Origin: Pyrus communis
Taxonomy: Eukaryota > Streptophyta > Magnoliopsida > Rosales > Rosaceae
DNA length: 64,000 nt
Reading direction: 5' to 3'
Assembly (NCBI RefSeq): GCF_963583255.1
Contig: NC_084816.1
Span: forward strand, 11,829,100 to 11,893,099
Every line of letters begins with the position of its first letter. Positions within the stretch are counted from its first letter, which is position 1. The translations under genes were made by a program, and so were the position numbers. Under the pieces are notes generated by a model. It worked only from the letters and a program-made list of their open reading frames with translations, had not been told where the DNA came from and searched no databases. This document shows, piece by piece, positions 11,541 to 24,287 of the stretch.

Positions 11541-12158
11541 GTAAGCTTCATAAATTGTGATTGTTAACAAACTTGGGCCTTATTATTAGTATACAACGCA
11601 AACTAAAAGTCTTTGGTCACAAGGCATAGAAAAGAACCTTTTTATGGACTTAACCCATCAACAAACAATCCCTTGAATTAAAAGGTTTTTGAGTAGCCTG
11701 TGGCGCAATAATTCAACATATTCACGATTAAATAACTCATATCTGTTGATCTAAGCCAACTCTAGCACGCTCAACATAATTTAGTTTTGATAAGAGAGCC
11801 TGATAGCCTACCACAGGCTCCACAAAAGACACCTTTCAAACAAGTCCCGGAATTTACAAGTGCGGACCAAAGGGGAGTAGTGTGAGGCACATCCAAAGCC
11901 GAACAATTAGCCTTCTGGCAATCTGCCTACGGCATCCAAATTTCATCAAAGTATAGGCACAACAGAAGACAGTAGAACCAAAATGATTTTCTTTAGTGTT
12001 TCATTACCTTAAGAAAAATAAAACTTTAACGTTACAGCTGTCCAAGGAAACACCCGATGTTCGTCACTACCCAGGGTCACCGCAGTGCCCACCTAGCTAG
12101 TAAAGATAAATTCAAATTTACTTTGCTCCTATGAAGCCAAAATAAACCTTTAAACTTG

Positions 12159-15100
12159 CTACTCGGTAGCGTCGGGCCTGCGGTATGGCATGTATCTGTG
12201 GTCCTTTGCTGCATTCTTCCTGCGCCTTTTCTCAATGAAGGCTTCGAGCTTGCCAGATGCCTGGTCATGCAAACGGATGACATTATTTGCCAATGCCAAA
12301 GCCATCATGACTAAGTACTAATCTCTCACAAAGCTATTTTTCAACATTATGACAAAAGGAAAACATGTTACCTTGAGTTGTTTATACTTCTCCACGAGTC
12401 TTTTCTTTCGGATCTCAGCTGCGAATAATAGAAGAATGAAACGTCAATTGGAATTTAATTTTGATCTACTCATCTTATGATCTCATTTAATCAAGTGTTA
12501 CTAGAGCAATATCTCAATAGAACTCATGCCGAAAACCTATACTGGGTTTTGACAGTCTATACTTCTGGGTAGCACTCATCAGTTACAATAAGCAGAAAAA
12601 ACATAGTGAAACATCTGTATTCAGAAACTCAAGGCTCTTCATGTGATCATTTGGAGCCCAATTTTACGTTTTTAGCTTTGTTTAGGATGACAATTTATAT
12701 TTCTGAATCAAAGAGCAAAGGGTGATTTGGACTCGTCCTATTTGTTCCAAGAAATGGTAGCCAGAGAAAAAATTGTGTCACAGTTCCAGTTAGCAGCAAT
12801 ACAAGTTTTTGGGTGATGGCCACGCAGAACTTTGCACTGGTCATGGTTGAGAGTCTTGTAACGTTCATTCTTGTAAAGTTATCTGGGTCTTGTTGTTAAT
12901 CCTAGGTATTTGGTGGTCTGGTAAATAATTGTAGTTTTCTTATGATGCTTGCTCATAAGTGATTAAAAGACAGCATTACCTTAATGAGCTGGCAGATACA
13001 TTTAAGGCAATGTTGTATACAATTCGCTGATGTGCAATTATTTTAAGAAAGCTACATGTAGCTTCCATACCACCAACAAACTACAATTATGAATTGCCAC
13101 CCGTGCAAGATTTTAAGAATGAACATCTAAAGATTCTCAACCATGACCAAGGAAACGTCCTGGAAACCTCAATATCAGTTACTATTGTTGCTCCCTAGAA
13201 TTGTGATAGAAAATTTTGAAACAAAAAAATATATATTTTTCTTGTATCTGCTATGTGCTGACTAGAAGTACATACTATTTGAACCGAACGCAGATGAACA
13301 TGCACACACAGGTGGAAAGGGAGCAAGAAAGGGCATTACATTTCTTAAGGAAAAAGGGTTGCTTCCCTTCCTTTGCTGCTTTCCTCTCTTTTTTCTTGTG
13401 CTCAGTCAGTATTGCAGCTTCAGTATGCTTTGAATCAGATTTTAGCTGTTTATCCTACAAAGACACAAAAACAAAGATAAATGAATAGTTAAAGAACCAG
13501 TAATTCTAATTTTCCAAAGCAAATTTAAAGTTAAAAGGACTATATAACATGGTCGCATAAATGAGGGAGTGTCAAATATTTACATAAAGGCAAGCACTTA
13601 CAATCAAAGATATGTGTTTCTTTAGTTCTTCAATGGTTTCTGGGTCCTTAGATTTCTTGATTTGCTTCTGTAGTTCCTGTAATATTCAAACCAAAACTAA
13701 GCGAGAGAAAAGGTGTATAGATGATACTGAATATATATATGACTTATTTAAGAAACTTTACCTCTTTTTCGGCAGGAAGCTCCTCCTCAAATAAAAAGCG
13801 ATATTTCTTCCTAAACCTGTTGAATGCATGTTATTCCCTCTTTTTTTTTTCATTTTTGTAAGAAACAAAATTTTGCTGAAGTCAAAACAGTTACAAGTTC
13901 AACAACAAGTTGTCCACTACCCGTAAAACAATAAACAAAAAATAAGCCAACGCAGTAAAGTTTATCTATCATACAACAACCGTAAAATCAAGATCACAAC
14001 ATCTTTCCAATCTTCAAAATAGCAACAACAAAAAACGAGTTTTCTGAAACTCGACATTAAACACCATAGTGATGTCAAAAACCTTCCCATCCCATAAGAC
14101 CCCTTCTCCACATGTTACTAACCAGCTTCAAGAAAAAATCAATAAACATAAAACTCCGGTAAAAGTTTTGCCAGGGAGAGAGAAAGCATACCGATCAACA
14201 TCAAGTTCTCCACATAAAGATTCGAAACGTGGGTCCCGTACCACCTGAACATAGCAAGAAACAATTCCAACCAAGGTATATAAATTGCTTTCTACTGACT
14301 GAATTCTACAAGTTTTACACTAATCGAAGTACACGTAAGCCAGTACTCCAATATCAATGAATTGCCTAAATTGATTAAGTATGGAAACACCTAGCTTTTA
14401 TCATAGAAGTGACTCACAAATTTGATCATCGATTTCTAGCTTTATCACAACTTTGACAAATCAAACCTAGCAGGATAAATGAATCCTGTAAGAAAAGCTA
14501 CATGAAATACTATACCACCTAATTCCGATTCATCGCGCTTAAATCATACCAGGTTTTGAATCCAAATAGTTCAGGGCAATTACACAACAACAGAGTATAG
14601 TTATTTAAAGTTAACTTTCTTCATGGTAAAATATTTGTAATTACCATTCTTTTCTAATGAAAACTTTTACAACCCAATAGAAAACAGAAAGGGTTACGGA
14701 AAATAAGAATGAATCTTAATGAAGTCATCATACAAATCATAACAAACGCCATATCAAAATCTCACCTTTTTTGAACCTTGAATGACTTCTCGAAATCTAG
14801 GGACAGGCTTCGTGCAAGTAACCTCCATCGGCCTTCACAAACACACAAACATATTCATCTGTTTAACTACAAAACATATGAACCAACAAAACAATCCAAT
14901 GTAAGCTGAAATTACCGGTTCTTGTTCGCCCGGCCACCCTTCTTCTCTTCTTTAGGCTTAAGGTGGACTAAATGTGACCCGTTCGAGCGTGCCTTCTGCA
15001 GTTCCCCAAATGTCACATCTGCAAGCGCCTGCTCTATCTCCTCCTCCTATAACAAATAAAAATACGCAAATTAAATACAAAAATTCAATTGTTCTTCAAA

Positions 15101-15226
15101 TTAAAGCAACAAAAATACTAATAAATTACGCTGCTTTGGATCACTTACATCCTCAGAAGACGAAGATTCAGGTTCTTCGAACTTTGTTTTGGTTGGCATT
15201 CCCATCGAGGTACCAGGTTTTAACAT
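12159..15226 (-). CDS. RRP36: RRP36-like rRNA-processing protein
   Basis: The spliced model is complement(join(12159..12260, 12372..12418, 13340..13454, 13602..13676, 13762..13816, 14192..14244, 14766..14832, 14916..15046, 15149..15226)), 240 aa. All nine coding exons are in phase with GT-AG introns. In order the protein has an acidic Ser/Glu N-terminus, the DVTFGELQKARSNG block, RPMEVTCTKPVPRFREVIQ, VVRDPRFESLCGELD, a charged helical region, and the basic end KRRRKNAAKDHRYMPYRRP. These are hallmark blocks of the RRP36 family (old name DUF947), nucleolar proteins needed for early 18S rRNA cleavages in the SSU processome. Length fits plant members. Met1 was chosen after the UTR acceptor; two further ATGs 7 and 9 codons in are alternatives. 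Confidence 0.92.
12833..13150. repeat. Inverted repeat inside RRP36 intron
   Basis: CTGGTCATGGTTGAGAGTCT near 12838 and TTCATTCTTGTAAA near 12864 recur as complements near 13136-13147 and 13112-13126. GGTGGTCTGG/CCATACCACC adds a further pair. The arms are about 90 nt around a loop of about 130 nt. It is probably a foldback MITE that landed in the 921-bp intron between coding exons 7 and 8. Confidence 0.6.
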
Positions 15227-15234
15227 TCTGATTC

Positions 15235-15495
15235 TCTGAGTTAGAAAAGGATTATATGGCCTTTACCCTAAAATTGAAACCAAGGTCTCATTACTACCAA
15301 CAAAAGCATAAATACTGGACAAAATTCATGAGGTAAATACTGAACACCATCCACAAAAAGAGGAAGCAAAATAATCATATAAATCAAAACAGAAAATAGA
15401 AATTAGTTACCCAAATATTTCATACCTGAGAATCGGTGTCTCTTCAGTATCGGGTGAAGCAGAGATGTGAGCGGTGTAGTGGGTGAGAAAGATGG
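15235..15495 (-). promoter_or_regulatory. 5' UTR exon and intron of the RRP36 gene
   Basis: On the minus strand a leader exon ends at donor CAG|GTATGA (exon end 15427, intron from 15425-15426). The acceptor TTTTCTAACTCAG joins at 15235, nine bases before the start codon. The outer edge of the leader is not determined; the region above 15480 is rich in simple GTGAGAGA-type sequence. Confidence 0.55.
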
Positions 15496-15689
15496 AAGCT
15501 GCTGGTGTGGTGTGCGAGGCGGCGGCTGGTCTGGTTGATGGGAGGGAATGGTTTTGCTGTTGCTGCGCGGGGTTTGTCTTGTGCCGGCTGATTTTTATTT
15601 TTTTTTGTTTTTTTCTCTTTTCAGTACTTTACTATTATATGCCTAGACGCAAAGTATATGCCCAAACACAAAATGTGTGAAATGTTTTT

Positions 15690-16224
15690 GTTTTGTTTTT
15701 AAAATTGAACGAGAGAGTAAGAGAGTGAGAGAGTACATGAGAGTGGGGAGAGAGGTGTTTTTTTTTTTTAATTTCTTTAATTAGAGATGATGAAATCACA
15801 GATTTAAATAAAAAACAGCAAAATTTATTTTGTGAAAATTACATTATTGTCCTTGATTTTTGTTGTGATAGAAGACAAAAATATATTTTTACCCCGTATT
15901 GGTTGTCAAATAGGATTTTATTAATATGTAGTTTAGATAACATCTCATGTGTAGAAAAGTGATGGTAAAGATTCTAGAAATTGTCCCTGTACTTTTATTT
16001 ATTTTATATATATATATATATATATATGAGGTTAGATAGTTTTTTCCTCCAGCGATAAGGTTCTTCCTCCTATAATTTGTATAACTTTTGTAATGCGTTG
16101 ATTTTTTGGGGGGCTAATTTGGAATTTGATTTTGCAATTCTATCTTGTTTGATTTTTACAACATTTTCATGTAAAAAAAAATACAAATTTCAAAAAAAAA
16201 ATTGATAGTGAAATATGAGAAAAC
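15690..16224. other. Intergenic, low complexity
   Basis: Contains a GAGAGAGT-rich purine tract at about 15708-15755, a (TA)n run at 16008-16027 and A-rich sequence. No gene was recognised. Confidence 0.5.
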
Positions 16225-16492
16225 TGTTGCAATCATATTTAGAATAGGAATGTAATTGTGTAAATCCTAGGAGATATGGAAAGTATCGTATATTCCTATT
16301 ATGACTAGATTACCTATTAAATGTTGTAATCCTAAAGGGAAAGGTTTTTACCTATTCTACTACTATAAATAAAGGCACAATGGGATGAATCAAATACACC
16401 TTACAATTAAATCAATATCTCTTCTCTCTTATTGTGGCCGACTCCCCTCTCTCTCTAAACCCTAGATCGTTCAATCAAATAGGCCTACAACA
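16225..16492 (+). repeat. 5' LTR of the decayed copia element
   Basis: 268 bp, TG...CA ends, with a TATA-like CTATAAATAAAG about 150 bp in. It is followed directly by CGTTATCAGCACG, the probable primer binding region. Confidence 0.85.
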
Positions 16493-17758
16493 CGTTATCA
16501 GCACGCTCTTGCCAGAAGCTAAGGAATTGACACATCGTATGAGGAGGCTATCATCCACCAAATTCAAAGGTTTATTTGTTTTCTACTAATCAGGTACGCT
16601 TAAAATAAAAGAAGATATTTGAAACATCCACGAAGCATGAAAACATTCCCCATGATGCATGAATCCCTATATGTTTATATTTTCCTTTCAATAAATATAT
16701 TGTATATGTTGATATATTTGTCAATATATATATATATTTGTTTCATGCATCACACAATTAAATTGTTATGTGGGATTTGTGAGTCAAACTATACAAAATA
16801 AATTAGAAGCATATTTAGGGTTTTTCCTAAACCCTAAGGGATTTTTTGAAAAAAAAAATAGGGGGGAGGTATACCACCGCACCATCATTGTGGAAGCAGC
16901 CACCAGGCCTCGCCCTGGCATTCACCTTGGCAGGACCTGAAGTCCCATGCCCATCTTGCTACATTGGCCCACAGCCATGACACCAGCCTTTTGGAGGCTG
17001 GGCCTTCACTCGAACCCACATGCCAGCTCACGGGGCTGGGTTTTTGTCCTCTCGTGCATCACCCACAAAGCCAGCTCCTGCTGGGCCTTGTCCCGTGCAC
17101 CCTCCTTCTGCCCAAACGAAAACCCAGCTACGGCTGGGGGATTTCTTCCACCCCGTGGCCTGTAGCCATGACCCGAGGTCCTTTTTTTGGGCCTTGCCTT
17201 ATACTTAAGGCACCCAACCCATGCCTCTTACCCATGACACCAAGCCCAAATTATTTTGGGGCTATATTTTTGATCCAATAATATTATTTTAATATTATTT
17301 AGCTTCTACAATCGACCCCGTATTGCCTGATTTATTGAATTAATTAAAAGTGACCTGCAGTCCATTAATCTGATAATGAATCCAAAATTATTACCCTGAA
17401 GATCACTTTTGGATATTAATGATTCAATAATTTATTTTTATACTTTGAACCATCACATACTTTCGTAGTAATGAAGCTCTCACATTTGAGTTCCTGAAGA
17501 ACCTCAAATCCATTATATTCAAATTAGTATATTGCATTTTGTGTTTCTTGCAGGAACCTCTCATTATGAACTAATTGTTCACAAAACTAAATTGAACCTG
17601 TAGTTTCAAATTTAGTACCTTTGAAACCCAAAGTTTTCTTCAAAACATACCACATGAAACCTGTAATTTTCATGCATAAATTAAACCAATACATGTTTAT
17701 AGAACCTATATGTTCTACGATATATGTCTATGGCTTACCATATGATTTTAGGGACATG
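16493..17758 (+). other. Leader region of the copia element
   Basis: Non-coding leader between primer site and gag. 16861-17240 is conspicuously GC-rich, with repeated CCAGC and CCATGAC motifs, unlike the AT-rich flanks. It could be a separate insertion or captured sequence. Several short overlapping frames there have no recognisable domain. Confidence 0.4.
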
Positions 17759-18753
17759 TTGAACTTGAACAAGCTCGATTTCTCCGCTCTAGAAGTCTTT
17801 GGAAGAAACTATCTAAAGTGGGTTCAAGACATGAAGCTTCATTTAACTGCAAAGGGCATTAGAGCCACCATCGAGGCACCTATCGCCGATAAACCTGTTG
17901 ACGAAGCTCAGAAGGCTATTGCAATGATCTTCATTCGAAGAAACATCCATGATGCATTGCAGACTGAATATCTTGCTAAGGAGGACCCACGCACCCTCTG
18001 GCTTGCTCTGGCTGACTGTTTCGATCACCAGAAAGACATATACTTGCTTGAAGCAAGACACAACTGGTAGCATCTTCGCTTTCAGGACTTTAAGTCCGTG
18101 AATGAATACAACTCTAAAGTTTGTAGAATCCATTCTTTGTTGAAATTCTGCAAAGTGGAAATAACCGAATCAGATCACCTGGAAAAAACCTATTAGACCT
18201 TCCATGCCACCAATATTGTCCTGCAGCAACAATATAGGGCATAAAAATTCACCAAGTTTTCCGATTTGATCTCTGTTTTACTTCTCACTGAAAAGCAAAA
18301 CCAGCTTCTGATGAAGAATCATCAAGCTCGACCAACTGGCTCGAATGCCGCGCATGAAGCGCATGAGACCTATTCTAGTAGCCATCAACCACGAAAGAAT
18401 CGTCGTGGCCGTGGCAATGGGCGACAAGTCCAACCATGGGCCCAAGGTCAACAAAGTGCTGCACCTAAGGGAAAAAATATGACTCAGCAGCGTCCACCAC
18501 TCGCCCCTAAGACCCCAAACTTCAAGAACAAGGGCAAGGCTCCCGTTCAGCCCGCTTCTATTGAACTGGACATGTGTTATTGTTGTGGATCAAGGGATCA
18601 TTGGTCACGCGTATGCCGAGCTTCCCCTGAAGCTATTACCAAGTATCATTCCCGTCGTGAGTCTAACTTTGCACATGTGGATCATTCGGAAGATGCAACT
18701 ATATCAATGGAGATATCGGATTTTCAGGAAGTGTCAATGCTTATGGATGAATA
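17759..18753 (+). pseudogene. Copia gag pseudogene
   Basis: The frame starts MLNLNKLDFSALEVFGRNYL, the usual start of this gag type (UBN2-like). It continues through a WLALADCFDHQK block, a basic Arg/Gly-rich linker, and a zinc knuckle CYCCGSRDHWSRVC (CX2CX4HX4C). Stops near 18068, 18195 and 18241 break the frame, so no full gag can be made. Confidence 0.8.
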
Positions 18754-18989
18754 AGTTAGACATGTTTTTAGGGTGTTTACCCCTAGTGGCCAAACCTACT
18801 AGGAGTGGCCGGCCCTACCCCCTATTCGCTAGGTTTATGGTTTAATTTTGAACAATTTTCCTAAGTATTTTGAATAATTTGTTTAGTTTTGGTTTGATTT
18901 GAATTATGGATTGTTATTTGAATGGATATTATTCTCTCGAATTACTTAATTGAATGAATGGACTTATATCTATGCATGTGACCAATTCA

Positions 18990-21900
18990 ATCAATATATT
19001 TCTAGGTATGTCTAGTGAGGAAGTTAGTTGTCTGGCAGATAGTGCAACCATGCACACCATCTTGCGTGAAAAACACTATTTTACTAACTGCATACCTAAG
19101 AAAGCTTATTTGACAACTCTCTCAGGCTCATCCAACCTGATTGAAGGATATGGAAAGGCACGTATCATGTTGTCCAATGGTACAATTCTGACCGTTAATG
19201 AGGCACTTTACTCTCCATGTTCCAGAAGAACGTTGCTCAGTTTTAGAGATATTCGAGATAATCAATATGATTTTGAAACCACTGAAGATCATGGTTCTGA
19301 ATTTCTTTGTATCACTTCGTATGTATATGGCCAAAAGCATATTCACAAGAAGTTGGAACACTTGCTGAGTGGGTTATACATCACAACCATTCGCAACATA
19401 GAAGCCCACATTGTGGCTGGCTCTATGCCTGAGTTCTAGGACATTTTGTTGCTTTGGCATGACCGTTTGGGATATCCTAGACGTGGCATGATGCGCCGTA
19501 TCCTTAAATCTTCACACAGGCATAAGTTACATCCTTATGTTGGACTCTCGCCATGCAAAGCGTGTTCTTTAAGGAAATTGAATACTCAACCCTCATATAC
19601 AAAGATTATTCACGACCCCCCTAAATTTCTTTAGAGGATTCAAGGGGACATTTGTGGACCTATCCAACCAATATGCGGACCATTTAGATACTTTATGGTG
19701 TTGGTTGATGCATCGACACGATGATCACATGTTTGCTTGTTGTCCACATGCAACTCTGCGTTCGCTAAACTCTTAGCTCAAATCATTAAGCTAAGAGCTC
19801 ACCACCCTGATTATACGATCAAGTTGATTCGACTGGATAATGCTGGAGAATTTACATCACAGACTTCTGACGATTATTGTATGCCAGTAGGGATTGATGT
19901 GGAACATCCTATGCCCCATGTTCACACCCAAAACGGCCTGGCAGAAGCCTTCATAAAGCTCGGACTTTAGTTATGAGAACCAAATTGCCCGTATCTGCCT
20001 GGGGCTATGCAATATTGTACGCAGCTATGTTGGTCTGCCTGAGGCCCACCGCTACCCAACCACATTCACCGTTACAGTTGGTCATTGGATACGAGCCTGG
20101 CAGCTCGCATTTACGGGTGTTTTAGTTGTGCCATTTATGTGCCAATAACGTAGACGCTACGTACCAAAATGGGTCCTCAGAGAAAAATGGGAATCTATGT
20201 CGGTTATGATTTGCCATCAATTGTTCGATACTTAGAACCCTTGATAGGAGATCTCTTTACTGCACGTTTTGCAGATTGTCATTTTGATGAGACAATCTTC
20301 CGGTCATTAGCGGGAGATAAGCATGTTAACGTTCTCGTAGAACACCGCGAATTATCGTAGTATGCTCCCACTATGTCTCATTTAGATCCCCGTACTGCCC
20401 AATCTGAAACTAAGGTACGACGAATTATAGATCTTCAGAGCATTGCTCAAAGCATGGGGGATGCTTTTAATGATCTAGCAAAGGTGACAATATCATATAT
20501 ACCCGTTGCAAACACACCTGCAAGGATAGATGTACCCTGCGTAAGTTAACAACTTGCCTGGGAAGGCCAGACCATCCCCGAAGGTGGGGAGGCCACACCC
20601 TCCACGTGGCAAAGTACATTAGCGGCTAGCCAATCACCTGCTCTAACCTTGAAGCGTGGCAAACCCCTTGGTTCAAAGGATTCACAACCTCGGAAGACGA
20701 AAATGGCATTAACTAGTAACCTTAGTTTGAATCTGACCATCGCTCACTCATCCGTTCCAACGCATGAGGTTATTCTAAATTACGATGATGCTTTAAATGA
20801 AACATGTCGGTCTCCCGAGAATCGTGAGATTTCGGTCCACTACACAGTATTAGATGAGGTTTAGAATAGAAATGAGATGATCGTCGACGATGCATTCTCG
20901 TACTCAGTAGCTACTGACATCATGCTTAGCGGTGATATTGAACTATGTGCCGTCGATGAATGCCGACGTAGAACCGATTGGTCAAACTGGAAACAAGCAA
21001 TCCAGGTCGAACTCGATTCGCTCGTGAAACGTAAGGTATTTGGATCTATCGTTCCTACACCACCACGCGTGAAGCCTGTTGGCTACAAGTGGATTTTCGT
21101 GAGGAAGCGTAATGAGAAGAATGAAATAGTGCGATATAAAGCACGCCTCGTAGCGCAAGGCTTCTCTCAGCGCATTGGGATTGATTACGAGGAGACGTAT
21201 TGCCCCATAATGGACGTTATAACATTCCACTACCTAATTAATTTGGTAGTTTCCGAAAAATTGAACATGCAGTTTATGGACGTGGTAACCACGTATCTCT
21301 ATAGGGATCTAGATACGAAAATATACATGAAAGTTCCAGAAGAACTTCCATTGACTGGCTCAAATAGTTCTAGACCATGGAACATTCTCTTAATTAGGTT
21401 GAAGAGGTTACTCTACGGATTGAAACGATCCAAGCGGATGTGGTATTAACTGTCTGATTGAATATTTGACAAGTCAGGGTTATGTGAACAACGAACTATG
21501 CCCATGCGTGTTCATAAAGAAGTCACATTTCGGATTTGCAATCATTGTAGTTTATGTCAATGACATAAATCTCATTGGGACTCCTGTAGAGCTTAAGGAA
21601 ATTGCTACACACTTGAAACCAAAATTTGAGTTGAATGATCTTGGGAAAACTTGATATTGCCTCGGCCTGGAGATCGAGCATTGTTTGGATGAAATCCTAG
21701 TACATCAATTAAACTACACCCAAAAGGTGTTGCGTCGTTTTAATGAGGATAAAGTGAACCCTTTGAGTACACCCATGATCGTTCGAACTCTAGATGCTCA
21801 ACGAGATCCCTTCCGTCCAAAGGAGGATGAGGAAGAGATTTTGGAACCCGAATTTCATTACCTAAGTGCATTTGGGACTTTATTGTACTTGGCTCAGTGC

Positions 21901-22552
21901 ACTAGACCTAACATCTCATTTGCTGTGAATCTATTGGGTAGATACAACAATGCGCCCAAATGCAGGCAATGGAATGGTGTTATAGGCATTTTCCGCTACC
22001 TCAAAGGTACAACGGATTTGGGCTTGTTTTATACCCACGAATCTCCAAATGTTGCCACCCTCTATGGTTCTCGGATTGATTTTTGCCTTGTTGGTTACAC
22101 GGATGCTGGACATCTGTCTGACCCACATAGAGCACGTTCTTAAACGGGTTATGTTTTTACCATTGGAGACACTGCTATATCTTGGAGGTCTACGAAGCAA
22201 ACGCTAGTTGCAACTTTGTCTAACCATGTTGAGATTCTCGCCCTACATGAAGCATCGCGTGAGTGTTTTTGGCTAAGAGAAGTTATGGGACACATTCAAA
22301 GCACTAGTGGTCTTACATCAGTCGTTGACCTTCATACGACGATCTTTAAAGACAATGCAGCATGTATCGAGTAGTTGAAGAAGGGATACATCAAGGGAGA
22401 CAACACCAAGCACATAGTGTCGAAGTTTTTTCACTCACACCAGTAGCAGCAGCAGCATCAGAACATTGAAGTCAAACAAATCCATTTCCAGGACAACCTG
22501 GTCGATCTCTTCATCAAGTCGTTGCCCAAGTCTACTTTTCAGAAGCTTGTCT
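18990..22552 (+). pseudogene. Copia pol pseudogene
   Basis: In order: a protease remnant (CLADSATMHT, where DSG/A-T-H is usual); the integrase zinc finger (LLWHDRLGYP...); integrase catalytic remnants (GDICGP, RLDNAGEF, NGLAEA); RT with KWIFVRKRNEKNEIVRYKAR and the metal-binding box YVNDINLIG, where YVDD is usual, so a catalytic aspartate is replaced by asparagine; then RNase H. Stops occur at about 19437, 19633, 19968, 21447, 21652, 22141 and 22372. A short CAG-repeat insert (about 22441-22457) lies near the C-terminus. Confidence 0.85.
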
Positions 22553-22696
22553 AAGGAATCGATATGCGTAAATTATCTGAGTTGGATCGCTTGTAGTTTT
22601 CTTATTTAGAAGTTATGTCTAACTCAGGAGGAGTATCTAGAAGCATACTCACATGATCTTAATATACTATTTTTCCTATGAATAGGTGCATTTGTC

Positions 22697-24171
22697 CCAC
22701 TGGGTTTTTGCTACCTAACGAGGTTTTAATGAGGCACCCATCCTGCAATGATCATACTCCGTTGAGTTCTCTACCTTCGTCTAGTTTGACGTTTGTTTAA
22801 AGATATTATGCATACTTCTGACTTTTCTCCTTAGTCTATAGGGTTTCCCCATGCCTTGGGTTTTACGATAGTGAAGTTTTGTGAGTTTTACTACAAATGC
22901 ATACTTCACTTAAATTTGAGACTCGCGATCACCTGTTGTGCCGATTACTTCATCAAATATTCTACCTTATCTACTGAAGATCTAATGTGATGGTTTGTTG
23001 AGTATTTACACACTCAAGGGGGAGTGTTGCAATCATATTTAGAATAAAAATGTGATTGTGTAAATCCTAGGAGATATGGGAAAGTATCTTATATTCCTAT
23101 TAGGACTAGATTACCTATTAAATGTTGTAATCCTAAAGGGAAAGGTTTTTACCTATTCTACTACTATAAATAAAGACACAATACCCTTTATCCACTGGGT
23201 TTTTGCTACCTAACGAGGTTTTAATGAGGCACCCATCCTGCAATGATCATACTCCGTTGAGTTCTCTACCTTCGTCTAGTTTGACGTTTGTTTAAAGATA
23301 TTATGCATACTTCTGACTTTTCTCCTTAGTCTATAGGGTTTCCCCATGCCTTGGGTTTTACGATAGTGAAGTTTTGTGAGTTTTACTACAAATGCATACT
23401 TCACTTAAATTTGAGACTCGCGATCACCTGTTGTGCCGATTACTTCATCAAATATTCTACCTTATCTACTAAAGATCTAATGTGATGGTTTGTTGAGTAT
23501 TTACACACTCAAGGGGGAGTGTTGCAATCATATTTAGAATAAAAATGTGATTGTGTAAATCCTAGGAGATATGGGAAAGTATCTTATATTCCTATTAGGA
23601 CTAGATTACCTATTAAATGTTGTAATCCTAAAGGGAAAGGTTTTTACCTATTCTACTACTATAAATAAAGACACAATACCCTTTATCCACTGGGTTTTTG
23701 CTACCTAACGAGGTTTTAATGAGGCACCCATCCTGCAATGATCATACTCCGTTGAGTTCTCTACCTTCGTCTAGTTTGACGTTTGTTTAAAGATATTATG
23801 CATACTTCTGACTTTTCTCCTTAGTCTATAGGGTTTCCCCATGCCTTGGGTTTTACGATAGTGAAGTTTTGTGAGTTTTACTACAAATGCATACTTCACT
23901 TAAATTTGAGACTCGCGATCACCTGTTGTGCCGATTACTTCATCAACTATTCTACCTTATCTACTGAAGATCTAATGTGATGGTTTGTTGAGTATTTACA
24001 CACTCAAGGGGGAGTGTTGCAGTCATATTTAGAATAAAAATGTGATTGTGTAAATCCTAGGAGATATGGGAAAGTATCTTATATTCCTATTAGGACTAGA
24101 TTACCTATTAAATGTTGTAATCCTAAAGGGAAAGGTTTTTACCTATTCTACTACTATAAATAAAGACACAA
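22697..24171 (+). repeat. Tandem triplication, 495-bp unit, spanning internal end and LTR start
   Basis: Three direct copies start CCACTGGGTTTTTG at 22697, 23192 and 23687, an exact 495-bp period. Each has the last ~320 bp of internal sequence, the polypurine tract, and the first ~160 bp of the LTR up to ACACAATA. The first two then jump via CCCTTTAT back to the start; the third continues into the complete LTR. Only a few substitutions separate the copies. Confidence 0.95.
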
Positions 24172-24287
24172 TAGGGTGAATCAAATACACCTCACAATTA
24201 AATCAATCTCTCTTTTCTCTTATTATGGCCGGCTCCCCTCTCTCTCTCTCTAAACCCTAGATTGTTCAATCAAATAGGCCTACAACA
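24015..24287 (+). repeat. 3' LTR of the decayed copia element
   Basis: 273 bp, TGTTGCAGTC...CTACAACA, homologous over its length to 16225-16492 with scattered differences. Partial LTR starts also occur at about 23025 and 23520 within the triplication. Confidence 0.85.

Larger units (their letters stand above)
16225..24287 (+). mobile_element. Decayed Ty1/copia retrotransposon, near full length
   Basis: The 5' LTR is 16225-16492 and the outermost 3' LTR 24015-24287. Both start TGTTGCA and end CTACAACA. The flanks AAAAC and AAAAT may be a decayed 5-bp target duplication. Gag, protease, integrase, reverse transcriptase and RNase H follow in copia order (integrase before RT). The frame is broken by many stops. 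A polypurine tract AAGGGGGAG precedes each LTR start. The 3' portion has been tandemly triplicated. Confidence 0.88.

Noticed and set aside
16947..17281. Three overlapping plus-strand ORFs
   Set aside because: All arise from the same GC-rich leader segment in different frames, with no recognisable domain.
22697..24171. CRISPR-like direct repeats
   Set aside because: The period is 495 bp with no short repeat-spacer pattern, and the content is retrotransposon sequence in a plant genome.
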